Of a stretch of 15,363 bases of DNA, positions 1 through 8,190 are shown piece after piece. The stretch is from Euperipatoides rowelli (lineage: Eukaryota > Onychophora > Udeonychophora > Euonychophora > Peripatopsidae). The stretch lies in the NCBI GenBank assembly GCA_003024985.2, contig PXIH01S0002641.1, one strand, 5' to 3'. Both the position numbers and the translations under genes were made by a program. Numbering within the stretch: the stretch's first letter is position 1; every line of letters begins with the position of its first letter. The notes below the pieces were generated by a model that worked only from the letters and a program-made list of their open reading frames with translations, was not told the origin of the DNA and did no database searches.

Positions 1-259
1 GCATGAACCTTCACCAATATGCTGATGACTCGGATCCGAGTTGGTAAGAACCTCACCAATATGCTGATGACTTGGATTCAGGTCGGCATGAACCTTCACC
101 AATATGCTGATGACTTGGATCTGAGTTGGCATGAACCTTCACCAATATGCTGATGACATGGATCCGAGTCAGCATGAACCTTCACCAATATGCGGATGAC
201 TTGGATCCGAGTCAGCATGAATCTTTACAAAAATATGCTGATGACTCAGAACTGAGTGA
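1..259. repeat. 43-bp minisatellite, about 6 copies, with internal palindrome
   Basis: Copies begin near 1, 44, 86, 129, 172 and 215, giving spacings of 42 to 43 bp. The best-conserved core is CACCAATATGCTGATGAC. It is followed in each unit by a dyad, which in the first copy (28-41) is a perfect 14-bp palindrome, ACTCGGATCCGAGT. Other copies keep most of the pairing. The last copy has changed both arms together (ACTCAG...CTGAGT). The array runs off the left edge of the window, so its full length is unknown. The last copy is the most diverged, as is usual at the edge of an array. The unit length is not a multiple of three and no long frame crosses it, so it is non-coding. It may be the subterminal repeat of the TTAA element whose end lies at 328-334. 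Confidence 0.9.
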
Positions 260-321
260 ATTTTCAATATGTTAATATGAATTCAGCATATGGGATGCAT
301 ATTGGAAATATAATCCAGCAG

Positions 322-334
322 TCAATGGGTTAAA
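322..334 (-). mobile_element. piggyBac-like terminus with TTAA target site
   Basis: Read on the minus strand this is TTAACCCATTGACTGCTG, that is, a TTAA followed by CCC and then GACTGCTG. Insertion at TTAA with termini beginning CCC is typical of the piggyBac superfamily and its MITEs. If this is a real end, the element body extends leftward through the 43-bp array and out of the window. Only one end is visible, so the call rests on a short match. Confidence 0.35.
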
Positions 335-420
335 CAGTTTTGAGCTTTAGTAAAACTTAGTTTTAGATATATTTAAACCTCAGAATATAGTCTAATCCTT
401 TGCTAGTTGTTGTTTTAGAT

Positions 421-490
421 GAAAAAAAAATCATGTATCATATGGGATTGGAACCCACAATGAATTGAGCTAGCAGATTCTTTGCTAATC
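421..490 (-). repeat. tRNA-like 3' half, probable SINE or tRNA-pseudogene remnant
   Basis: On the minus strand, 459-441 folds as a T-arm: a six-pair stem (TGTGGG with CCCATA, one G-T wobble) closing the seven-base loop TTCCAAT. Positions 487-471 form a five-pair anticodon-type stem (TAGCA/TGCTA) around a seven-base loop. The B-box-like segment is GGTTCCAATCC. A run of nine T's on the minus strand (422-430) follows and would serve as a pol III terminator. I see no D-arm or matching acceptor strand, so this is not a working tRNA. It lies in the 3' flank of the ankyrin gene. Confidence 0.35.
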
Positions 491-570
491 TTGTTTTATC
501 ATAAACATAGAAAATAAAACAGTACAGAAAACAATGTATTTAATATACAATATGCTAATGGAAATTAACT

Positions 571-576
571 TTTATT
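571..576 (-). promoter_or_regulatory. polyadenylation signal AATAAA for the ankyrin gene
   Basis: TTTATT on the plus strand reads AATAAA on the minus strand, 35 bp beyond the stop codon of the ankyrin gene. This is a plausible distance for a short 3' UTR. The motif is common by chance in DNA this AT-rich, so its position, not the motif alone, supports the call. Confidence 0.5.
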
Positions 577-610
577 AGATTCAATACATCTAAAGGAATT
601 TGGTCCAAAT

Positions 611-2485
611 TCATGGTTTTTCATGCAACTTTAAAACATTTATTATTTCTGTTTTACCCATTTCAGTAGCAAGATCTAGAGCTGTTTTGCCTAAATTATC
701 TTTACAGAAAATATCAGCTCCACGCTTGAGAAGTGTAATTAAAACAAGCACATGCCCATTGATAGTGGCTATATGGAGTGAATTTTGGCCATTTATAGTT
801 TTACAGGCAACAGTAGCTCCATGGTTTAGTAGTGTAGTTACTACAGATGCATGTCCTCTTTGAGCTGAAAAATGAAGGGGAGTAACTCCACACTTATTTT
901 TACAATTAACATCAACTCCGAACTTCACAAGCTCAGCTACTATAGACATAGATCCACTTTTTGCAGCCAAATGAAGAGCACTATTACCATTAATAGTTGT
1001 ACAATGAACATCAACCATAGGATGTTTAAGAAGTTCATGGACAATTAGCTCATAACTACTTTGTGCAGCAAAATGAAGGGGAGTCCAACCAACATTAGTT
1101 CGGCAATTAACATTAGCTCCTTTGTTTATGAGTTCAACAACTGCTGACACATCATTTCCATTTTTAAGAATAATATTAGATCTAGAAACCAAACCAAAAT
1201 CCTTTGTACAGGCCAAATGCAGTGGTGTTATTAATTCCGTGTTTATGATGTTTACATCAGCACCATGATTGAGTAATTCAATAACTAGACCATTCAATCC
1301 ATATTTACAAGCTATATGAAGTGAAGTCATGTGACCATTAGTCAAAGAATTTACCTCCGCTCCTTTATTAAGCAGTTCAAAAGCCACATCTGTGCGACCA
1401 TATTCACAAGCCAAATGAAGTGGGGTTGTGTTTTTATTGGTGACAACATTTATATTAGCCCCTTCTTTAATTAGTTCAGTAACAACATCTAACAGACCAT
1501 ATTCACAAGCAAGATGAAGTGAAGATATTCCTTTGTAAATGTTAAGTGTGTTGGCAAGTTTATATAATTCTGTTTTAAAATAATTTAGCTCCATCTTTTG
1601 TTGTTGTAAACAAATATTTTGAATGTCTGTTTGAGCTTTTAGATCCTTTAACTGTAATGACACATGTTTTTGTAGGCTTAAATCTCTCTCAGATATTTGA
1701 TTTTTTATTACCTCCTTTTGTTCAGATATTTGTGACTTTGGGACAACATTTTCATTTGAGTTTTCACTTTGCAGTTGTTTCAACTCAAGAATCTTAGATA
1801 TTTCTACTTGGAATGAAGCAATTTTAATTTTAATCTCCATTATTTCTTTTATTGTCTGTTGATTTGCAATTTGTGCACTTATATCATTTATTTCACTACT
1901 TTGTTTTGTTTGTTTTTGGAACTCAAGGAACCTTTCTGTTATTTGTCTTTTGATGTCATCTTTACTCTCAGATTTATGTTGATTTAGTAGTTTTTTTAGA
2001 TTTCTTATTTGAAATTTAACAGGTTTAAATTCATTAAAATTCTTGCTTTGGTTTTGTTGCAGGTGAATAAAATTTCCATCCATTTCTTTTTGGGTGTCTT
2101 TCAATTTGCAAATTTTATTTTCTTGTTCTTCTAATAAGTTATCCTGATCTTCCACCTTTTTCTGCAATGTCACGACGTCAGTGAAATATTTAATTTCCAG
2201 TTGTAATAATATTTCTCTATGCTGGACCATTTGTTCTTTATAAGAATCAAGTTCTGCTTTACATGTATCAAGTTGTTGTTGTAATAATTCCTGCTGTGTT
2301 TTCTCTTTATTTATTGTTACTAATACTTCATTCATTTTATTTAAAGCTGCTTGATTTCTCTTATCTGCTTCAGCCATTTCTAATATTTTAGTATAAATAT
2401 CCGTTAAGAGTGCTGTATTTTCTTTTGTTTGGTTTTTAAGCTTAGCTATTTCTTCAATCATTTCTTTTTGGCTAAAAGAAGTCAT
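611..2485 (-). CDS. Intronless coiled-coil/ankyrin-repeat protein, 624 aa
   Basis: A single uninterrupted frame. Residues ~1-310 are rich in E, K, Q, N and L with heptad-like spacing, strongest around residues 50-145, and predict a long coiled coil. Residues ~318-619 hold nine ankyrin repeats with the usual TPLHLA core (for example TTPLHLACEYG, WTPLHFAAQ, VTPLHFSAQRG). Repeat 4 carries an insertion of about 15 residues (around FGLVSRSNIILKNG). The stretch after the last repeat is only a few residues long (LKLHEKP). Ankyrin repeats bind proteins and the coiled coil suggests oligomerisation, so a cytoplasmic scaffold or adaptor role is inferred; no catalytic domain is visible and the partner is unknown. 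I chose the ATG at 2485 because it is the first in-frame ATG and has A at -3. The frame stays open upstream to a TAA at 2612-2614, but only through non-ATG codons. No frameshift or stop breaks the gene. Codon use is AT-rich like its surroundings, so transfer is not indicated. Confidence 0.85.
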   Translation of the reverse strand: MTSFSQKEMIEEIAKLKNQTKENTALLTDIYTKILEMAEADKRNQAALNKMNEVLVTINKEKTQQELLQQQLDTCKAELDSYKEQMVQHREILLQLEIKYFTDVVTLQKKVEDQDNLLEEQENKICKLKDTQKEMDGNFIHLQQNQSKNFNEFKPVKFQIRNLKKLLNQHKSESKDDIKRQITERFLEFQKQTKQSSEINDISAQIANQQTIKEIMEIKIKIASFQVEISKILELKQLQSENSNENVVPKSQISEQKEVIKNQISERDLSLQKHVSLQLKDLKAQTDIQNICLQQQKMELNYFKTELYKLANTLNIYKGISSLHLACEYGLLDVVTELIKEGANINVVTNKNTTPLHLACEYGRTDVAFELLNKGAEVNSLTNGHMTSLHIACKYGLNGLVIELLNHGADVNIINTELITPLHLACTKDFGLVSRSNIILKNGNDVSAVVELINKGANVNCRTNVGWTPLHFAAQSSYELIVHELLKHPMVDVHCTTINGNSALHLAAKSGSMSIVAELVKFGVDVNCKNKCGVTPLHFSAQRGHASVVTTLLNHGATVACKTINGQNSLHIATINGHVLVLITLLKRGADIFCKDNLGKTALDLATEMGKTEIINVLKLHEKP

Positions 2486-2611
2486 TTTAGTTAGAAAATA
2501 AATAATATAGAGACCTATAATAGGCTGCAGTATTGGTAATTCAACTAATCTTAAATCTGAAACTTTGCTCGAAACGTTTCCTACTTTCACTTTGAAAGGC
2601 CAAAGATTTTT
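2486..2611 (-). other. Open leader in frame with the ankyrin CDS, encoding a hydrophobic segment
   Basis: The reading frame of the ankyrin gene continues upstream for 42 codons to an in-frame TAA at 2612-2614, with no ATG. A GTG at 2590 is the earliest start-like codon but is not expected to work as a eukaryotic start. The leader would encode a hydrophobic stretch (LPILQPIIGLYIIYFL, 2489-2539) that looks like a signal anchor. It is either chance-open 5' UTR or the start of a downstream exon joined to an upstream exon that carries the ATG. Possible AG acceptors lie near 2581-2592 on the minus strand. Confidence 0.4.
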
Positions 2612-2640
2612 TTATAATCTCTTAAATAAATAAACGTTAA

Positions 2641-2720
2641 TCAGCCGAATTGTTGGTGGAGCAGTTAGCAAAAAGGAAGACTATTAACGCAGACATTGCG
2701 GGGTTGAGTCGCACGTAGTG
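2641..2720 (+). repeat. tRNA-derived SINE head remnant
   Basis: TGGTGGAGCAG at 2654-2664 fits the pol III A-box consensus at every position. About 37 bp downstream, GGGTTGAGTCGC (2701-2712) looks like a B box missing one C. It sits in a T-arm-like hairpin (TGCG/CGCA). The spacing fits a tRNA-derived promoter. The anticodon arm is degraded, and no SINE body or tail can be delimited. It lies just upstream of the ankyrin gene and points away from it. Confidence 0.4.
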
Positions 2721-2903
2721 AAATTAATAAACCTTAATTATTCCATTCATTATTATCTTAACTTATAAAATTGAAAGAATGACAAAATTTAAAATTTGTT
2801 TTTTATTAAATAAAAACTTGTTTTATTAAAAATTAAAAAAATTGAAAATAAAAAAATTAAAAAAAAAAAAAATTGAAATAAGTAACTATTACGCTTTTTT
2901 TGT
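2721..2903. other. Low-complexity AT-rich spacer
   Basis: A/T-dominated sequence with repeated TTTATTAAA and AAATTAAAAAA blocks (about 2760-2875). No gene or structured element is visible. The promoter of the ankyrin gene might lie between here and 2600, but no TATA box or initiator can be assigned with confidence. Confidence 0.5.
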
Positions 2904-3525
2904 TTAACCCTATTATACATGGACTTAAAATTTCACACTTTACATAAATTGGGGACTTTTTGGCCCATATTATCTTGTAATGAAATGTAAGATTTATAAT
3001 CTTTTAACCATAATTTATTACTTCAAATATTCCCAAATTAAGAATTAGTTGAATAAAATTAAAAACAATACAGAAACTATTGTATACATACAGAATCTAT
3101 TGAGTACAACAAATAGTAAACAATAAGGGCCTAAAATACACAACTTATGTAAAAGTGTATATTTTTTGTCTTAAATTTTATTTTATAAAAATAAATTTTC
3201 AAAAATGACACTTGAAATATGTGCACGATTGGGTTGTTTAGGAATACAAAAAATTTCAGTCATAACTTGAAATATAACTGCAGGGCAGATGTATTTGTAC
3301 ATATACAGGTCTAAAACCCAAATAAAATAATAAGGTGCTATTTTTTTTTTTTAATAAAAATGAATTTTGAAAACTGAAAAAAGATACTCAGAATATGATT
3401 GTATTAGATTAGTTTGCTTAGGATTACAAAAACTACCAAAGTCATAATTTAAAATTGAATAGCAATACAGACATTTTTGCACAGAGGTGGGCCTAAAAGA
3501 CCCAATTTATGCATCCTAGGGTTAA
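2904..3525. mobile_element. TTAA-flanked piggyBac-type MITE with ~180-bp internal direct repeats
   Basis: TTAA at 2904-2907 and at 3522-3525 bracket a 614-bp body that begins CCCTA and ends TAGGG. The ends are inverted repeats. The right end read inward is CCCTAGGATGCATAAATTGGG followed by a CTTTTAGGCCC block. The left end shows CCCTATTATACAT, then about 25 extra bases, then the same AAATTGGGG...CTTTTTGGCCC block. Inside, the motif GGGCCTAAAA (or AGGTCTAAAA) recurs at 3127, 3307 and 3489, each followed by an AC(C)CAA-like stretch, giving a ~180-bp direct repeat of about 2.5 copies. There is no coding frame, so the element is non-autonomous. TTAA target duplication with CCC termini points to the piggyBac superfamily. 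The source transposase cannot be named from this sequence. Confidence 0.75.
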
Positions 3526-3718
3526 AAAAATGAAACAAAATCAAATTTTGTTTGAATTTGTTAAAATTATATTATAAGGCTCTATACAAGTTTTATAATT
3601 AACTTCCAACTTTTTATGAATTTCTGTTGTTTATTAAAAATCTAGTGGACACATAAGGTTTTAGTCAAGTGAACCACAGGTATTAAAAAAGAGGTGTATA
3701 TACGTGATGGGTGGTAGT

Positions 3719-3728
3719 GGGGGGGGGG
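3719..3728. repeat. poly-G tract (10)
   Basis: Uninterrupted run of ten G's within a purine-rich GGGTGGTAGTG context. Confidence 0.9.
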
Positions 3729-3892
3729 ATACGTACCAAAAATTTTCAAAGAAGATCCCAATTCCTACTTTTCCCGTCATTGTTTTTTATGCACAAATCT
3801 TTAAGTCATCATGTTTACCTGTAAATTTTGAGGATTATAAAAGATTGGGGGTGATTGGTGACATTAAAAATGAGTGATGGAGTATAGAGGAA

Positions 3893-3906
3893 GGGGGGGG
3901 GGGGGG
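3893..3906. repeat. poly-G tract (14)
   Basis: Uninterrupted run of fourteen G's following AGAGGAA. It is the second G run within 200 bp. Confidence 0.9.
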
Positions 3907-5141
3907 TGTAGTAGTGGATGTAAGTAACATTTAAAAATAATTTCCAATATTTTTAAAATATCATGACTATTACAATGTATAAAAGTAAAAAAAAATGTAT
4001 TGTATGGGATTATATAAGGAAGATTATAATAGGCTTACCCGTACTGTTATATATAACAGGATATTCGAATACCTACTGCTACTTATATTAAAATAACTTT
4101 AGATAAATATTGAGAAATTTATAGATTAGTGAGGAGTGTAATGAACAATTTTGGACATTTAATTCAAACTTTTGGAATGGACTTACTAACACTTTCATAG
4201 CGTTTCTTGATTTTATTGTTTTAGAATCCTTCTCCTAAGTTGAGTAATGATAATAACACAAATAGTATCATGTAATAAAAGGGTTTCACCCATTTTATAC
4301 ATAAAAAAAATAAATATACTACTTTACTGTACATCAACAACAATGAAAAAAAAAACGCTGTACTGTATACAATCATATCGTATGATAGTTTATTAGTTTG
4401 TGACGTCATAATACTTTATAACAGTCCACTAAACAGTGGGCTGTGCTTTATAATATGAATAACGGGTCCATTTATTCCCTGCAAAGAACGACATTTTTTA
4501 TTATTTTGAAATCGGACAATGGTTTTTACTGATGTAAGTTTATATTATATATTATTATATCATATACTGTATATAAGAGATTTAACAGTAATATTAATAA
4601 GGCAGATGGTATTCGGGTTTGCTAAGGCTTTATATTATAGTGTCAAAGTTTGAATTTTAATTGTTTATTCTTGTTAAATAAATTTAATTTTTCTTTTAAA
4701 ATAATAAGTTTATATTCATTTAAACAGTGGCCTATACTAAATTCATTAGAATTTTTTGTTTTCTTTTTTAAATTCAACTTCTTTTGCAATATAGCCTACA
4801 ATAGGTAGGTTTATATGTAGGGCCATTTGTTTTTTCATAAATTCTTATTTTTTTCAAGAATATCTGGTTTTGACTTTTTATGTCAAATTATTATTATATC
4901 TTGAGCATATTTTTATTGGCTTTAAATTTTGTACCATTTCAGTAAATTATTTAATTTACAAACTAACTTAGTGGTATTAAGGAACTTGCTTAAAGGGCAA
5001 TGACAAATTATGGGAATATTTTTCAGGAAATCAGTTTTCCTCATTTGTTCTCCTCCCATACCATATTTTCTCAATTAAAATGTTGTTAAAACTAACTTTC
5101 TTGTGTTCTCTCTCTTGTCTATTCAAGTAAGTTATGTTTTA

Positions 5142-5156
5142 CCCCCCCCCCCCCCC
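5142..5156. repeat. poly-C tract (15)
   Basis: Fifteen consecutive C's on the plus strand, the opposite strand polarity to the two G runs upstream. Confidence 0.9.
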
Positions 5157-5520
5157 ATCAAATAATGAGATTAATGCAAATTTTTCTTGTGCAGATTAGT
5201 AGTTACATTTACATCTTCTTTCTCCTGTCCCTCGCCTTTCCTCCATATTCTGGCAATTTTTTAGCTGAAAAGCCTATTAACAATGTCAGAAACACTCCCA
5301 GTAACCCCCTCCCCTCTTTGTCATAGAAAGATATGCAATGCATAGAGTTCCAAATAAAAATCCAACTTTAAAAGTAATATTTATTACTTATTTTAATTGT
5401 TCTAAACAAAAATCCTATTTTCAAAATGAAATCCTTCCTAATAAGTTCTTCTATTTAAAAATTCTATTATCGAGTGAAATCCCATTTTAGAGTAGTCTAT
5501 AATGATATATAAACAGTGTG

Positions 5521-5539
5521 TCATCATTATCATCATCAG
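5521..5539 (-). repeat. (TGA)n-type 3' tail of the RTE element
   Basis: On the minus strand the RTE remnant ends in a short imperfect array of TGATGATGATAATGATGA. RTE-clade retrotransposons commonly end in short tandem tails of this kind instead of poly-A. This fixes the element's 3' boundary near 5521. Confidence 0.7.
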
Positions 5540-6379
5540 TCTATATCAATCTACTACTTGATGAAGGCCTCCCCAAAATTTCTCCATAAATTTCTATATT
5601 CAGCAATTCGTTTCCAATTATATCTGACAAATTTTTATTTATCACCCCATCTGGCATTAGGTCTTCTTCGTGGTTGTTTTATGTCCCTTGGAATCCAGTT
5701 GAGTATTTTTTGCAGTCCATATATTATATTTTCTTTTAGATATTTGCCCTGCCCATTTTCACTTTAAATTCTTTACTTTTTTAATAATATCACAAACCAT
5801 TGTTTGTGCTCTCATCTATTTAATTCTTTTTCTGTCTTTCCATGTTGCTCAAATCATGCACTCTCCATACCTATTTGTGTGGTTTGTAGTTTTTGAATCA
5901 TCTTTGTATTGAGTGTCCACATTCCAACATATGACAAAATTGATAGTACACACTGGTCAAAAACTTTCCTTTTGAGACATCAAGAAAGTTTTTCTTTAAA
6001 ATATTATTTAACTTTCCAAAAGCACTCCAGCCAATTTTCAGTATTCTGTTGACTTCACACATCTGGTTTCCATTTGTAGTAATAAATTGACCCAAATAAA
6101 CATAGTTGTTCACATCTTCAAATTATTATGATATCAGGTACTTCAATCATGTAAGATTGCACATATTTGCTGAAAATCACTTTTGTTTTTGCTAGATTCA
6201 TTTTTCAGGCCAGCTGTTGAGCTAGCTTTACTTAGGTCAATGATCTGTTTCTGCAATTCTTCTGGACTGGAAGCAAATAAGACAATATCATCAGCAGGAC
6301 ATAAATGGTTTAAATATGCTCCATTAATACAAAATCCAGTATGTACCCAATCTAGACTTCTAAAGACTTCTTCAAGTGT

Positions 6380-6500
6380 AACTTCCTTTTGAGGTGTTTA
6401 ACCCTTTCAATTGCTGTAAATAGAATGATACAACACCTTTTTAGCCTGCAATCACTGCGTCTATTAAATTGATTAAGTGCTGAGATGTCATGCCTATCTT
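6380..6500 (-). repeat. Second copy of the RTE endonuclease/linker segment, embedded in the RT domain
   Basis: This stretch aligns without large gaps, at roughly two-thirds identity by eye, with 7640-7750 in the same orientation. Shared blocks include TTTAACCCTTTCAA, TTAGCCT, ATCACT and CTATCTT. At 7640-7750 the sequence is in its proper place, at the end of the endonuclease and start of the linker. Here it separates GDTISPK from LEEVFR, motifs that are normally almost adjacent in RTE proteins. On the minus strand both copies start at AAGATAG, which also occurs in the RT codons for SPKI, suggesting a join at short shared sequence. Confidence 0.6.
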
Positions 6501-8190
6501 TGGAGAGATTGTGTCACCTTTACAAACTCCTTTTTGGATTGGGATCTTGCTGGTTTCTTTATGTAGTATCACTGTGGATGTTGCCTTCTTATAGGGCATC
6601 TAAATTGAATATATATGAATCAAAGGCTTTTTCATAGCCAACAAGTCCTATTTATAGGATAAGTTCATATTCATTGTATCTTTGAATGATTTCTCTTATT
6701 ACTTGCAGATGGTTCTAAATCCATTTTCTGAAACATGCTTCTTCTTTTGGTTCAGACTCAACCAATTCTTTTGAAATCTATTTGTGAGAACTTTAGTGAA
6801 AATTTTATATATAACTTGTAACAAGTTTAGAGGTCTGTAATTTTTAAGGACTTCTTATTATCTTTCTTGTTTAGAAAGATTACAAGAGAATTATCCATAC
6901 ATTTGGTATATTTTTTTGTTTTAAGCATTTTGGAAAACACTTCCGCCTCCGCTGAGTGTTTTTTTCTAGTTCTTTACCAGCTGCTTTTATACTATCAATT
7001 GTTGTGCCTTTCTTTACTTCTTCTGTCACATGTCATGTATAACTTCTTCTGTAGTACTGGTACATGTGGTAAATCAATCATTTGGTTAGTCAAATAATTT
7101 GTTTTCTTTTTGATCTTCCTTGTTATTGTTTGTATTATTGGATTCATTAGTTACTTGTAAAATTCTTCAACACTTGGGACAATAAATTCCTTATTTCTAA
7201 TAATGGTACCATCTTTTCTTTTATTGCTATTTTTTTTCCAATCATTAACCTTTGTTCACGATTTTCTTCAAACTTTTATTTTCCTTTATTGTTTTCTTGA
7301 TCAATTCAAAGTTAAATGCTAGTAAGTCCTCTGTAATGCATCTTCTATAGAGCTTAACATATTCAATTTTGGACTTTGAATCTTGCTTGTTGTTTATTTC
7401 ACTGTAACTTTTTTCTCTAGATTTTTAGTCTATTGTGTTAGTTTCTTATTGTTTTTTTGTACTAGAATAAATTTTGCAGCTTCTAATATATTTTATTCGA
7501 TAGTAAAGTTAATTTCTTCCAGATCTTATACTTCTTACGCATATCTAGACTACTAATGTTCTGAATCTGTTTTTGTGTTCTAACTGAAACTCAAGTGTAT
7601 GTTTCCTTAGGTTCTCCTATCAATTGACTGAAACTTTCTTTTGACAAGTTTAACCCTTTCAAGTGCTGAATTTACAATGCTATGGCACTTATTAGCCTTT
7701 GATCACTCCCTGTGTTGAATTAGTTGATAGATGATATGTCTAGCACTATCTTCTTGTTAACAAATATATAATAAATTTCATTTTTCACTCCAATTGGTCA
7801 TCTACAATTTTATTTCCTGTTCGTTCTTTTTTTGAAAATTTAATTCATAATGAACAAATTATTATTCTCTGAATATTCTACCATTCTGTCTCCTCTATTA
7901 TTCATCAAACCATTACCAAATTTCCTACTGAATTGTCATATTTTTGTTGTACTCATACTTTGGCACTGTTTTCACCACGGCACCTATAACATGCAAATTA
8001 TGCACATACTCATGAAGTTCTTCTACTTCTTCATCAGAATGTTTTGAAGTTGGTGCATATACTTGGATTATCTGGATCTCTTATCTCTATTAGTTAGCTT
8101 AATTACAAGCTTGACTGCTCTTTCATACACACTTTCTATTTATACAATACTATTCTTTAATCTCTTGTGTATAATAATGTAATAGAGCTA

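Larger units (their letters stand above)
334..610. other. 3' flank of the ankyrin gene, no other gene seen
   Basis: AT-rich spacer between the left repeat/TTAA terminus and the ankyrin gene's stop codon. It holds the tRNA-like remnant (421-490) and the gene's likely polyadenylation signal (571-576). No further open frame of note is present. Confidence 0.6.
3526..5520. other. AT-rich spacer without recognisable genes
   Basis: About 2 kb with no frame that shows protein-like composition and no recognised element. It contains homopolymer tracts (G10 at 3719-3728, G14 at 3893-3906, C15 at 5142-5156) and a TA-rich stretch around 4540-4575. Short open frames here, such as the hydrophobic 62-codon one at 4221-4409, look like AT-rich chance frames. 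Confidence 0.6.
5521..8190 (-). pseudogene. RTE-clade non-LTR retrotransposon, 5'-truncated and decayed
   Basis: Translating the minus strand across several frames recovers an RTE-type endonuclease/reverse transcriptase in the right order. There are endonuclease fragments IQVYAPTS (~8046-8071), NNRGDRMVEYSENN (~7860-7905) and KNEIYYIF (~7760-7785), and the SDH-like SDQRLISA (~7684-7707). A linker follows. RT fragments are NYRPLNLL (~6825-6848), YEKAFDS (~6620-6645), KGVCKGDTISPK (~6496-6535) and ADDIVLFA (~6271-6296), and then NNYVYLGQFITTNGNQ (~6066-6113). The C-terminal region has WIPRDIKQPRRRP and WRNFGEAFIK (~5560-5700). YEKAFDS, GDTISPK and YLGQ are characteristic of RTE. Such elements copy RNA into nicked chromosomal DNA (target-primed reverse transcription). 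This copy has many stops and frameshifts, lacks the N-terminal part of the endonuclease and carries an internal rearrangement, so it cannot be active. The 5' limit is approximate. Confidence 0.88.

Noticed and set aside
1-259. CRISPR-like look of regularly spaced repeats
   Set aside because: Units are contiguous and similar over their whole length, with no unique spacers, and the context is animal nuclear DNA. The same applies to 14925-15279.
600-863. Plus-strand 87-codon frame
   Set aside because: Antisense shadow of the ankyrin repeats.
611-2485. Ankyrin gene as a processed retrogene
   Set aside because: There is no A tail after the 3' end on the coding strand; the run at 422-430 is T on that strand. 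No target-site duplication was seen.
2486-2590. GTG at 2590 as the start of a 659-residue ankyrin protein
   Set aside because: GTG is not an expected start in a eukaryote. The ATG at 2485 has a good context, so the longer form was not used as the CDS.
4221-4409. Hydrophobic 62-codon minus-strand frame as a small membrane protein
   Set aside because: Poly-T and AT-rich DNA yields F/L/Y-rich frames by chance. There is no supporting context.
6399-6472. Short TTAA-flanked MITE within the RTE (TTAACCCTTTCAA...)
   Set aside because: At first this looked like a piggyBac-type insertion. The same sequence at 7650 is ordinary RTE coding sequence around the SDH-like motif, so it is better read as an internal RTE duplication.
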